Assembly (NCBI GenBank): GCA_017934745.1
Contig: JAGBIY010000047.1
Coordinates: 62,001 to 126,000 of the forward strand
Length of the DNA: 64,000 nt
Direction: 5' to 3'
DNA from: Treponema sp.
GTDB lineage: Bacteria; Spirochaetota; Spirochaetia; Treponematales; Treponemataceae
A program made the position numbers and the translations under genes. Positions 18,801 through 27,439 of this stretch are shown here, piece by piece. A model generated the notes under the pieces. The model was given only the letters and a program-made list of their open reading frames with translations, had not been told where the DNA came from and did not search any database. Every line of letters begins with the position of its first letter. Positions within the stretch are counted from its first letter, which is position 1.

Positions 18801-21800
18801 ATGAATACATTGGGAAACACGCTCATAGACAACTCGGAAAAGCTGAAACTCGTGGATACGTTGAATGAAATCATATCGATACAAGAAATAAACGAAATCT
18901 GCATTGCGACTGGCTATTGGGATTTGAAGGGAACCACGCTCGTGGCGGATTCGCTTTTGAAGTTCTTGGAAAGAGACGGCACAAAAATGCGCCTTTTGAT
19001 TGGAAAAGACCCGAATGTTTTTAGGCACGATTTGACAAATGAATCGTATGAAAGTGCAAAAAAATATCCGCAAGATTATTTAAAAATCGACTTGCAGAAT
19101 GTCGAGATGAACAACGAGCAATATCAGAGAGCCGCAAAAATGCTCATGGATTATTGCGAAGGCGAGAATCCGAAAATCGAAGTCCATATTTTTGACTTGA
19201 ACGAAAATGATGAGCGGCAGTTTTTGCATTCAAAGTGTTATATTTTCATGGGAAAGCGTAATTCAACTTACGGAATAATTGGAAGCAGCAATTTTACAGA
19301 AAAGGGATTGCAGGGAAATTCAGAACTCAATTATCTTGATAATGATATTTTCCACATTACTGCAGAACCGTCGGAATTAAATGAATTCGCAAAAGGACAT
19401 TATTATTGGTTCAATGAAAAATGGGCTCTTTCAAAGGACTGGACGAAAGAGTTCGTGATTGAAATCGGAAATTCTCCTGTTGGAAAAAAAGCGAAGAGCG
19501 AACAAAAGAGCAAGCAGGATTCTGACGGCGACTATCCATATACGATTCTAAGTCCAAAAGAAACCTACCTTAAATTTTTGATTGACCAATTCGACGAGAT
19601 TATCAATTTTGACGGCAAGATAAAGCCAGAAGATTACATGCCGCATGACAAAAACTTCAAGCAGCTTACATACCAAAAGGAAGCCGTCAATCAGGGATTT
19701 GCGATTTTGAGAGACCACCACGGTTTCATTCTTGCGGATGTGGTTGGATTGGGAAAAACGTTCACCGCTCTCATGGTTGTAAAGCGTCATCTGCTCGAAA
19801 ACGGATTTTCGCACCCAGTTCTTATTATCACGCCGCCCGCAATTAAGCAGAGTTGGATAGATTCCATAGAATATTTTGACAAGGATGAAATTTCAGAAAG
19901 AAAAATCAAGCCTCTTGTAACTCTCACGACAATCGGCTGCCTTGATGATTTGAGCGATACCGAAGAATACATAGCCGAAAACGATTTTGATTCTTCTTTC
20001 AAAAAAGACGAATACAGCATGATTGTAGTTGACGAAAGCCACAGGTTCAGGAACAACTCGACAAGAATGTACCAGAAACTTGACGATTTGATTGGCTCAA
20101 TATCACCTCAGCCGTATGTTGTCCTTCTTTCCGCGACCCCACAGAACAACGCGCCGTATGACTTACGCAACCAGATTTATCTTTTCCAGCGCTCGCATAA
20201 CGACACGACTTTGAAGACGCTCGGAGAATACGGAAAGAAACTCGAAAACTACTTTGCAGAAAAGCAGAACAATTACGAGCAGTTCATCAAAAAGGACAAG
20301 ACTGTAAACGGTCAGAAAATTCCGAAAACTCAGGAAGAATTAAAAGCCGACAAGGAAAAGCTCATTGCCGACAGCGAGGATATCCGAAAAAGAATCGTAG
20401 AGCCTCTCGTAATCCGAAGAACCAGAACCGACATTGAAAAATTCTATGCGGATGACATGCAAAGCCAAGGATTGAATTTTCCGAAAATCCAAAAGCCCGT
20501 TGCGATTCCGTACGAAATGAACGGAGAACTTGGAGCATTGTTCAATGAAACGGTGAACATCATCGCGCCGCAGGTTAGCCATGTGGACACTGACGAAAAC
20601 GGAGACCCGATTTTTGACTTGCTCTCAGTCGCTGGAGAAGACTCCATCGGCTACTACAGGTATCGCGCCATTGAATTTTTGAAAAACGCAGATGCGCGAA
20701 AAAAGCACGAAGTCAACAACTTGACGGTAAGCGGCACTTCCCAGCGTCTTGCGCAGATTATGGAATTGCTTCTCGTGAAACGACTCGAAAGTTCCCAGGC
20801 AGCATTCAAGGAATCCCTCCACAATCTGCACCGCTATTCGGAAAACATGATGAGAATGTGGGAAGCCGACCGCATCTTCATCTGTCCCGACATCGACGTA
20901 AACAAAGAACTGAATGACGAGAGCATCGCCAAAAACGGAGGCTTTGAAAACTGCCTCGACGTCATCGCCCAAAAAGCAAAAAAAGCGAACAAACGCAATT
21001 CCGGCGATGAGAACGACGGACCGAATCAGGAATACAATAGAAAAGATTTCCTTGACGACTATATCGACAAACTGAAGAACGATTTGCGCCTCATTGAATA
21101 TTTGTGCTCGAAATGGGATGTCCAGACAAGCGACCCGAAGATGAGCGCATTTATTTTTAAAATGGGCACTGACTTTTTGAATCCTTCCAGAAACAAAAAC
21201 AGAAAACTCGTTATTTTCACAGAATGCATTGCGACGCAGAACGCATTAGTGCAGAAGTTGCAGGAAATGCCGATTCCAGATTGCCGAGTCCTTTCAATCA
21301 CCGCAGCAAACCGCGACGACATGAAAGACGTGATTGCGGCGAATTTCGACGCGAACTACAAGGGAACAAAAAAGGACGACTACCAGATTCTGATAACGAC
21401 GGACGTCCTTGCCGAAGGCGTGAACCTGCACCGCGCGAATTCGATTCTGAACTACGATTCTCCGTGGAACGCGACGCGGCTCATGCAGCGGCTTGGACGA
21501 ATCAACCGAATCGGAACGGATGCTAAGAAAATCTGGAACTATAATTTTTACCCTTCGACTTTGGGCGACAACCAAATCAACCTCAAGAACAGGACTTATG
21601 TGAAGTTGCAGGCGTTCCATGAACTTTTCGGGGAGGACAGCCAGATTTATTCGACCGAGGAAGAAGTGAAACACTTCGACAAAGTTGTGCGCGACGAGAT
21701 GGACGAAACGGAGACTCCAATCATGCCGTACATTTCCGAGCTTCGCAAGTTCAAGAAAAGCAATCCTCCCGAGTACGAAAGGCTTTCTGCAATTTCCGGA

Positions 21801-22361
21801 AAAATCGTAACCACTGTTGAGTCTGATGAAAAAGCCGGATTCTCCGCATTGCACGAAACCGACAAGAGTGGCAATCTTCTGCATTCATTTCTTTATGTTT
21901 CTGCTGAGGACGGAAGCGCAAAAAATGCAAGCCAGCTTGAATTCTTTGAAAAATTGAAGCCGCTTTCAGACAATGCGGAAACTGACGCCGATAATGAACT
22001 TGTCGAAAAGTACAAGACTTCCGTTTTGAACTGTTATTCGGCTGACAAACAGAACGCAGCCATTTCCATGAGGAGCAAACTGAGGAAGGGAGAAGCCGAA
22101 ATAAGAAAAGCCGCGGGCAAAATCAAAAAACTGTATTCAATGGGGCTTTCCGAGGAATACGAAAACAAACTTGATGAGATTGCAAATTCGATAAGCGACA
22201 AGAATTTCGGAATCATCAATAAAGTTCTGGAAATGGATTTTGAAAACGAGGGGCTTGGAAACATGTCCATTGAATTGGACATCGATTATCTGTACAAGTT
22301 TACGCAAGTCCATTCTATTGATACGGATGCGAATGTTGCAATAGAATTCATCGTGAAATAA
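18801..22361 (+). CDS. PLD-nuclease/SNF2-type helicase of a restriction-modification-like system
   Basis: 1186 residues. The N-terminal domain is PLD-like: one HxK motif (HSKCYIFMG, about 142-150) and GSSNFTEKGL (about 161), as in dimeric PLD nucleases. A superfamily 2 SNF2-like helicase follows, with GLGKT (about 315), DESH (about 410), LLSATPQNN (about 446), and motifs V-VI TDVLAEGVNLH and RLGRINRIG (about 870-905). A helical C-terminal region of about 280 residues has no recognised domain. It ends 13 nt before the methyltransferase gene, so the two form an operon. The likely role is ATP-driven cleavage of unmodified DNA, by analogy with PLD-helicase restriction enzymes. No SD is visible at the start. 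Confidence 0.8.
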   Translation: MNTLGNTLIDNSEKLKLVDTLNEIISIQEINEICIATGYWDLKGTTLVADSLLKFLERDGTKMRLLIGKDPNVFRHDLTNESYESAKKYPQDYLKIDLQNVEMNNEQYQRAAKMLMDYCEGENPKIEVHIFDLNENDERQFLHSKCYIFMGKRNSTYGIIGSSNFTEKGLQGNSELNYLDNDIFHITAEPSELNEFAKGHYYWFNEKWALSKDWTKEFVIEIGNSPVGKKAKSEQKSKQDSDGDYPYTILSPKETYLKFLIDQFDEIINFDGKIKPEDYMPHDKNFKQLTYQKEAVNQGFAILRDHHGFILADVVGLGKTFTALMVVKRHLLENGFSHPVLIITPPAIKQSWIDSIEYFDKDEISERKIKPLVTLTTIGCLDDLSDTEEYIAENDFDSSFKKDEYSMIVVDESHRFRNNSTRMYQKLDDLIGSISPQPYVVLLSATPQNNAPYDLRNQIYLFQRSHNDTTLKTLGEYGKKLENYFAEKQNNYEQFIKKDKTVNGQKIPKTQEELKADKEKLIADSEDIRKRIVEPLVIRRTRTDIEKFYADDMQSQGLNFPKIQKPVAIPYEMNGELGALFNETVNIIAPQVSHVDTDENGDPIFDLLSVAGEDSIGYYRYRAIEFLKNADARKKHEVNNLTVSGTSQRLAQIMELLLVKRLESSQAAFKESLHNLHRYSENMMRMWEADRIFICPDIDVNKELNDESIAKNGGFENCLDVIAQKAKKANKRNSGDENDGPNQEYNRKDFLDDYIDKLKNDLRLIEYLCSKWDVQTSDPKMSAFIFKMGTDFLNPSRNKNRKLVIFTECIATQNALVQKLQEMPIPDCRVLSITAANRDDMKDVIAANFDANYKGTKKDDYQILITTDVLAEGVNLHRANSILNYDSPWNATRLMQRLGRINRIGTDAKKIWNYNFYPSTLGDNQINLKNRTYVKLQAFHELFGEDSQIYSTEEEVKHFDKVVRDEMDETETPIMPYISELRKFKKSNPPEYERLSAISGKIVTTVESDEKAGFSALHETDKSGNLLHSFLYVSAEDGSAKNASQLEFFEKLKPLSDNAETDADNELVEKYKTSVLNCYSADKQNAAISMRSKLRKGEAEIRKAAGKIKKLYSMGLSEEYENKLDEIANSISDKNFGIINKVLEMDFENEGLGNMSIELDIDYLYKFTQVHSIDTDANVAIEFIVK

Positions 22362-22374
22362 AGGAATTTGAAAG

Positions 22375-25300
22375 ATGGAAAAAGGCGAATTGAGAATATT
22401 GTTTGAAAGCGAATATCCGGGGAAAAAGGCGATTTTTGAAAAACTGATTCAGCCGATTTTCAAGAAAGCGAAGGACACTACTCTTTCAAATGAAATCGAC
22501 ATCACCGAAGGCGACAAGAAGCAGATAAAGTCGTTCAGCATAATCGCGCAGGTTCGCGGAGGCTTCCCGATTGCGTTTGCGGATGTTGAAGTGCAGGATT
22601 CCGTCGCATTGAAGCGAAGCCGCGTCACCATTCAGAACTGCGTCCGCAAGATGATGGAGAACGACTCAAACGCGATTATCTTCTTTCATTTTTCGGACGA
22701 CAAAAGCGAATGGCGCGTAAGTTTCTGCCACAGAGCCGACAAACTCAAGGAAAGCACAAACGCAAAACGCTTCACATATCTTTGCGGAACGGAACACGCC
22801 TGCAGGACTATCGCGGAAAGATTCGAAACGCTCAAAGGCCTGTCCACAATAAAAGACGACGACTTGCTTGAAGCGTTCAGCGTGGAGCCGTTGAGCAAGG
22901 AATTCTTTGACGAGTACCGAGAGCATTATGCCGACCTCGTCGAATACATCAGCGGAAAACGATTTGTCAAAAAGGGCGGCAAGTTTGTTGAAGAAAAGAC
23001 AAAAAACGCTGCCGGTGCGTTCAGGGAAGCATTCGAGGGCGACGACAAGAAAGTCCGCGACTTTGTGAAAAAAATGATGGGCCGTCTGGTCTTCCTTCAG
23101 TTTTTGCAGAAGAAAGGCTGGCTTGGCGTTCAGGAAAACGCAGAATGGGGAAGTGGCGACAAGAATTTCATCTACAACCTTTTCAGGAACGCAAGCAAAG
23201 ACGTACAGAATGACTTTTTGGAAAAAGCATTGGAACCGCTGTTCTTCAAGAGCCTGAACCAAAAGCGGGACGAAAAAGCGATTGCGCCGGAAGAACTTTG
23301 CGATATTTACGGCTCAAAAATCAGAATCCCGTATCTGAACGGCGGACTTTTCGAGGAAGACGAACTCGACAAGAAAAAAGTCAAATTCAAGAAAGAGCAT
23401 TTCGAACAATTGCTCACATTCTTCAACCAGTACAACTTCACGATTGACGAGACCGACGGCGACGACCAGGAAATCGGAGTGGACCCGGAAATGCTCGGAA
23501 AGATTTTCGAGAACCTCCTTGAAGACAACAAGGACAAGGGCGCATTCTACACGCCTAAAGAAATCGTCCAGTACATGTGCCGCGAAAGCTTGATTGCATA
23601 CCTTCAAGAGCGTTCATTGAGCGAAGAAGAGCGTTCATTAGGCGAAGAAAACCGTTCATTGAGCGAAGTCGAAATGAACGGGGATTCGACTACGCTCAGC
23701 AACCGTATTCGCAATTTTGTTTTACATCATGCCGTCTCAGATTTTTCTGAAGGTGAAAAAGCCGCGCTTTTGAAGGCCCTGCTCGACGTGAAAATCTGCG
23801 ACCCGGCGGTCGGCTCAGGCGCATTTCCGATGGGAATGATGAACGAGCTTTTGGCTTGCACGCAAGTCCTCACAGGAAACGCAAAAAGCCGCTCCGACCT
23901 CAAAAAGCACATCGTCAGGAACAACATCTACGGCGTGGACATCGAAAAAGGAGCGGTGGACATCGCCCGCCTGCGCTTCTGGCTTGCGATTATCGTTGAC
24001 GAAAAAGAGCCGTTGCCGCTCCCGAACCTCGACTACAAAATCATGCAGGGAAACAGCCTGCTTGAAAGTTTCAACGGAATAGACTTGAGCGACATTACGA
24101 AACGTGAAAAAATCGACAATGACAATATTCTTGAGGGCGATGATTTGCTGACCGAAGAGGAAAGACTTCGGTTGCAGACGAATGTTCTGATTGATGCGTT
24201 CGAGTACAACATGAAAGAATATTTCGACACGAACGATCACAAGCGAAAAGCTGAACTGAAAAACGAGATTGATGACTTTGTGAAAATACGCGTGCTGAAT
24301 AATCTCGGTGCGGACTGCCTTTCCGTAGATTCCAAAATTGCAAAATGCGATTTGAATATTAAGGAAGCAAAGAAAATTTTGCAGTTTGTCTTGAATAAGG
24401 ATTCTCCGATTTTCAAAAAACAGGAGAAAATCATCGCACAGAATGAAGAAAAAAAAGCCGAACTTTTGAAGGAAAAATCTTCGCTTTCAAAAAAACACGA
24501 AGATGCTGCGCAGAGCGAGCTGAACGCGGAAAGCTATTTCCTCTGGCACACTTGGTTCGGTGACGTTTTCAACCGACCGGATGACCGCAACGGATTTGAC
24601 ATTGTGATTGGGAATCCGCCGTATATTTCAGCTCCAACTCAAATTGCTAACGAGAATCTTTCTAACCAAAGAAATCGCATAATCGATTCAAAAAAATACA
24701 AATCACTTTATCAGAAATGGGATTTGTACATTCCTTTTATTGAACTTGGAACTCAGTTGAACTGCCAAAACGGAATAACAACGATGATTGTTCCGTTCCC
24801 GCTCACAAATCAGCTCTATGCAAAAGTGCTTCGTAAAATGCTTGTTGAAGAAAACGATATGTTTGAGCTTGTTGATTTGAACGGCACAAAGATTTTTGAC
24901 AATGCAACAGTGTCGAACTGCATTCCGTTCATTAAAAAAGTTTCCTTCGACTCCGCTCAGGGAACAAACCGCTGCTCGTTGAGCGGAGTCGAAACGAGTG
25001 TAGCCGAAACGAGCTCTACATGGATTAGCAAAATTGACGAAAACTTACACATCAGCCGAACCTTTGAACAGACAAAAAGCGACCTTGTGCAAGACGAAAA
25101 AACTTATGTATGGAACGTAACGCAGGAAAAACGCGAAACGAACCGCCACGCAGATATGCATGTTTTGGGGGATTATTGCTATATCAGCGTTGGAATGGTC
25201 TTGAACTCTGATGAAAGTGCAGAAGGGGATAAATTTGTAAAAGCCGATTTGATAAGTCATAGTCAAGATGAAATCCATTGCAAAAAATACATAGAGGGAA

Positions 25301-25437
25301 AAGACCTTGATAGATATTCAGTAAAAAGAGTTCGTTTTCTTGAATACGGAACAGAAAGAAGTCCATCAAAATTACGCCGTCCTACTTTTGAGGAACTTTA
25401 TACTAATCAAAAGCTACTGATAAATTCTCTTGGATAA
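22375..25437 (+). CDS. Eco57I-like adenine-specific DNA methyltransferase, C-terminus cut by in-frame stop
   Basis: 1020 residues before a TAA at 25435-25437. The N-terminal 200 residues precede a helical region. The N6-adenine methyltransferase core has motif I DPAVGSGAFPMG (about 476) and motif IV NPPY (about 746-749), in the order typical of TaqI/Eco57I-type enzymes. After NPPY comes the target-recognition region, which continues in the same frame past the TAA (25438-25905). Two palindromic repeat insertions add about 25-30 residues each (about 413-442 and 856-881). The shared sequence around NPPY is also the left inverted repeat of the invertible locus. Because of the stop, the present joined copy may be inactive, unless readthrough or split assembly occurs. 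Confidence 0.82.
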   Translation: MEKGELRILFESEYPGKKAIFEKLIQPIFKKAKDTTLSNEIDITEGDKKQIKSFSIIAQVRGGFPIAFADVEVQDSVALKRSRVTIQNCVRKMMENDSNAIIFFHFSDDKSEWRVSFCHRADKLKESTNAKRFTYLCGTEHACRTIAERFETLKGLSTIKDDDLLEAFSVEPLSKEFFDEYREHYADLVEYISGKRFVKKGGKFVEEKTKNAAGAFREAFEGDDKKVRDFVKKMMGRLVFLQFLQKKGWLGVQENAEWGSGDKNFIYNLFRNASKDVQNDFLEKALEPLFFKSLNQKRDEKAIAPEELCDIYGSKIRIPYLNGGLFEEDELDKKKVKFKKEHFEQLLTFFNQYNFTIDETDGDDQEIGVDPEMLGKIFENLLEDNKDKGAFYTPKEIVQYMCRESLIAYLQERSLSEEERSLGEENRSLSEVEMNGDSTTLSNRIRNFVLHHAVSDFSEGEKAALLKALLDVKICDPAVGSGAFPMGMMNELLACTQVLTGNAKSRSDLKKHIVRNNIYGVDIEKGAVDIARLRFWLAIIVDEKEPLPLPNLDYKIMQGNSLLESFNGIDLSDITKREKIDNDNILEGDDLLTEEERLRLQTNVLIDAFEYNMKEYFDTNDHKRKAELKNEIDDFVKIRVLNNLGADCLSVDSKIAKCDLNIKEAKKILQFVLNKDSPIFKKQEKIIAQNEEKKAELLKEKSSLSKKHEDAAQSELNAESYFLWHTWFGDVFNRPDDRNGFDIVIGNPPYISAPTQIANENLSNQRNRIIDSKKYKSLYQKWDLYIPFIELGTQLNCQNGITTMIVPFPLTNQLYAKVLRKMLVEENDMFELVDLNGTKIFDNATVSNCIPFIKKVSFDSAQGTNRCSLSGVETSVAETSSTWISKIDENLHISRTFEQTKSDLVQDEKTYVWNVTQEKRETNRHADMHVLGDYCYISVGMVLNSDESAEGDKFVKADLISHSQDEIHCKKYIEGKDLDRYSVKRVRFLEYGTERSPSKLRRPTFEELYTNQKLLINSLG
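23609..23706 (+). repeat. Intragenic palindrome-derived repeat in the methyltransferase
   Basis: GCGTTCATTGAGCGAAGAA, GCGTTCATTAGGCGAAGAA and CCGTTCATTGAGCGAAGTC occur in tandem. They are followed by an opposite-strand half (GATTCGACTACGCTCAGC). The run stays in frame and encodes ERSLSEEERSLGEENRSLSE and following residues. It interrupts the spacer before motif I. Confidence 0.7.
24573..24626 (+). repeat. Left inverted repeat of invertible methyltransferase locus (expressed copy)
   Basis: 54 bp encoding RPDDRNGFDIVIGNPPYI. It matches 32805-32858 on the opposite strand at 47 of 54 positions, including wobble bases. Homology stops abruptly after the NPPY-encoding segment. Confidence 0.8.
24946..24993 (+). 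repeat. Second intragenic palindromic repeat in the methyltransferase
   Basis: Perfect 14-bp arms TTCGACTCCGCTCA (24946-24959) and TGAGCGGAGTCGAA (24980-24993), followed by GAAACGAG direct repeats to about 25012. It is translated in frame as SFDSAQGTNRCSLSGVETS. Confidence 0.8.
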
Positions 25438-25905
25438 TTGAAAGCCTCGATTGATTTGGACGATTACTATTATTGTGAACAACAAGTTCGAATGGCTTTG
25501 CTTTGGAAAGATTTGCACGGCGTGGAAAACAAGAGCATTGCGACATCTATAAAAAAGTTCAGCACAATGAGCCGTAAAGATATGGAAGAACTTTCTGAAA
25601 GTGTAGACATGCGTTATTTGCTCGGTGTGATGAACTCGAAGTATGCTTCTGTTTTACTTACGAATAATCGAGGTGGAGATTATCACATTACTCCAGAGCA
25701 TATCCGTAACATTCCGATTCCATCTGCCACATCTGCCCAGCAAAAGCCCATCATCACTTTGGTAGACAAAATTCTTTCTGTCAAAAAGGATAATCCTCAA
25801 AACGACACATCTACGCTTGAATCTCAAATCGATGCTCTTGTCTACGACTTGTACGGACTGACTGACGATGATGTGAAGATTATCGAGAGCGCGAATAGGA
25901 TGTAG
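25438..25905 (+). pseudogene. Detached C-terminal part of the methyltransferase target-recognition domain
   Basis: 155 codons that continue directly, in the same frame, after the TAA at 25435-25437. Content (YCEQQVRMALLWKDLHGVEN ... RYLLGVMNSKYASVLL ... GDYHITPEHIRNIPIP) is the usual end of Eco57I/TaqI-type specificity domains. A TTG could start it, but no Shine-Dalgarno precedes it, so it is best read as the severed end of one gene. The last 50 codons contain the right inverted repeat (25765-25845), shared with the silent cassette. Confidence 0.7.
25765..25845 (+). repeat. Right inverted repeat of invertible locus (expressed copy)
   Basis: 81 bp with 79 matches to 31802-31882 on the opposite strand; 53 bp (25782-25834) are identical. 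It encodes DKILSVKKDNPQNDTSTLES and following residues at the end of the specificity domain. Confidence 0.9.
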
Positions 25906-25917
25906 GGGGAGAAAAGT

Positions 25918-26580
25918 ATGATGCCCGAAAGTAAGGAAAGCCTAAGAAAAATATTGGATGATTATTTTTCTCGTATAACTTATGCAAATGATTGTTTCGA
26001 ATTACACAAATTTCTGATTCAATCAAAGAAAACATATCTTAATCAAATGAATCTCGCACCTGCGTTTTTCCAGCTTACTTATTCGTCATTATTGCAGACA
26101 GTCATAATTGAACTTTTTAAGTTATTTGACCCAAAAGCAGATACTGGACTATATAAGCTAGTGGAAATATGCAGACTTAATACAAATCTTTTTCCAGATA
26201 AAAAAGAAATCGGATATGTAGATTGCGATACTGATAAATATTTTGTCGATAAAGTCCTTCCTGTCGATATGAATTTAGAACTTGCGGAATGTCGTAAATT
26301 GCTAAAAGGTATTACAGAGGAACTTGAGTGTTTAAGAAAATGGCGCAATAAGTTTTATGCACATCTTGATTCGGAATCTCGAAATAACGAAGACATGTTA
26401 ATAAAAAGTTATTCTCTAACCTATGAAAATATAAAGCAAATTTTCGAAGTTGCGAAAGGAATTTGCAATAGAATTTCTGTCTTACTTGATGGTAGTGCAA
26501 ACACTTGTCAGAGCAGTAATGTTTTTGATGTGGATAATTTATTCACGAAATTGACGGAGAATAAACATGAAACTGTGTGA
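25918..26580 (+). CDS. HEPN/AbiU2-like protein
   Basis: 220 residues, all helical. GGGGAG lies 6 nt before the ATG. The segment LRKWRNKFYAHLDSE contains R143-N-K-F-Y-A-H149, matching the Rx4-6H motif of HEPN ribonuclease domains and the sequence style of AbiU2-type abortive-infection proteins. HEPN proteins cut RNA in toxin-antitoxin and phage-defence systems. It lies 12 nt after the methyltransferase end, in the same direction, and overlaps the next gene by 14 nt. Base composition is AT-rich compared with the flanking core genome, suggesting transfer. Confidence 0.62.
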   Translation: MMPESKESLRKILDDYFSRITYANDCFELHKFLIQSKKTYLNQMNLAPAFFQLTYSSLLQTVIIELFKLFDPKADTGLYKLVEICRLNTNLFPDKKEIGYVDCDTDKYFVDKVLPVDMNLELAECRKLLKGITEELECLRKWRNKFYAHLDSESRNNEDMLIKSYSLTYENIKQIFEVAKGICNRISVLLDGSANTCQSSNVFDVDNLFTKLTENKHETV

Positions 26581-27439
26581 GCAAACAATAAAAAATCTTA
26601 CCGAAATAATAAATGAAAAACCAGACCATCGTACTGGAAAGGATTTAGTAGAATTTTTTAATCCTCTGGGTTTTCATGATGCTTATGTATGGGGACAACC
26701 TTTTCCTTCACGAAAAGATTATACCGCTAGTAAAATCAGAGCCTTAAATGGAACATCAGGTATCGATGAATGTATAAAAAAGACATTTGCTCCAGTAAAT
26801 TTTGTTGAGAACTATCAACTTATGTATGATTTGATTGAAGAATTCAACAAGCATCTTATGTATGACGGTTGGAATATTTATCTTAATGAAAATGAGATTT
26901 CGTTTAAAAAAGTAACTTTTAATGTTGCAGACTTATATACACCTGATAGTAAAAAAGAAAAGACAGAAGAAGAATTCATTAATATAAGAATTGAGACATT
27001 AAATCTTACGAAATTGCCGATTGAAAATACTTTAACTCCTATAATCAAATCGCGAATGGATGAAATAGAGTGCTGTTTAAATTCAAAAAGTCCTTTAGCT
27101 ACAATTTTTCTTTGTGGTTCTGTTTTGGAAGGAATTTTATTTGCGATTGCGTATAAAAATATAAAAGATTTTAATATGACAAAGTCTTCTCCAAAAAGAG
27201 ATGAAAAAGTAAAATCTTTTTCCGAATGGAGCTTAAAAGATTATGTCGATGTTTCAAAAGAACTTGGATATATTGACGAGGATGTTAAAAAATTTAGTCA
27301 TGTGGTACAAGATTTTAGAAACTATATTCATCCATATCAGCAGATGGCACAGCAATTTAATCCATCAATTGAAACTGCAAAATTATGTGTACAGGTTGTG
27401 AAAATTGCAATTCAGCAGATTACAAATAGAGGTAACTAA
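26567..27439 (+). CDS. Uncharacterised defence-island protein with HEPN-like C-terminus
   Basis: 290 residues, start overlapping the previous gene by 14 nt. The N-terminal half (LVEFFNPLGFHDAYVWGQPF ... LMYDLIEEFNKHLMYDGWNI) is not recognised. The C-terminal half resembles DUF4145/HEPN-like helical domains, with a segment LCGSVLEGILFAIAYKN and the motif VVQDFRNYIHPYQQM. That motif has R251 and H255 with three residues between, not the canonical 4-6, so nuclease activity is uncertain. Its stop overlaps the next start (TAATG), meaning tight coupling to the AlbA_2 gene. Confidence 0.5.
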   Translation: MKLCEQTIKNLTEIINEKPDHRTGKDLVEFFNPLGFHDAYVWGQPFPSRKDYTASKIRALNGTSGIDECIKKTFAPVNFVENYQLMYDLIEEFNKHLMYDGWNIYLNENEISFKKVTFNVADLYTPDSKKEKTEEEFINIRIETLNLTKLPIENTLTPIIKSRMDEIECCLNSKSPLATIFLCGSVLEGILFAIAYKNIKDFNMTKSSPKRDEKVKSFSEWSLKDYVDVSKELGYIDEDVKKFSHVVQDFRNYIHPYQQMAQQFNPSIETAKLCVQVVKIAIQQITNRGN

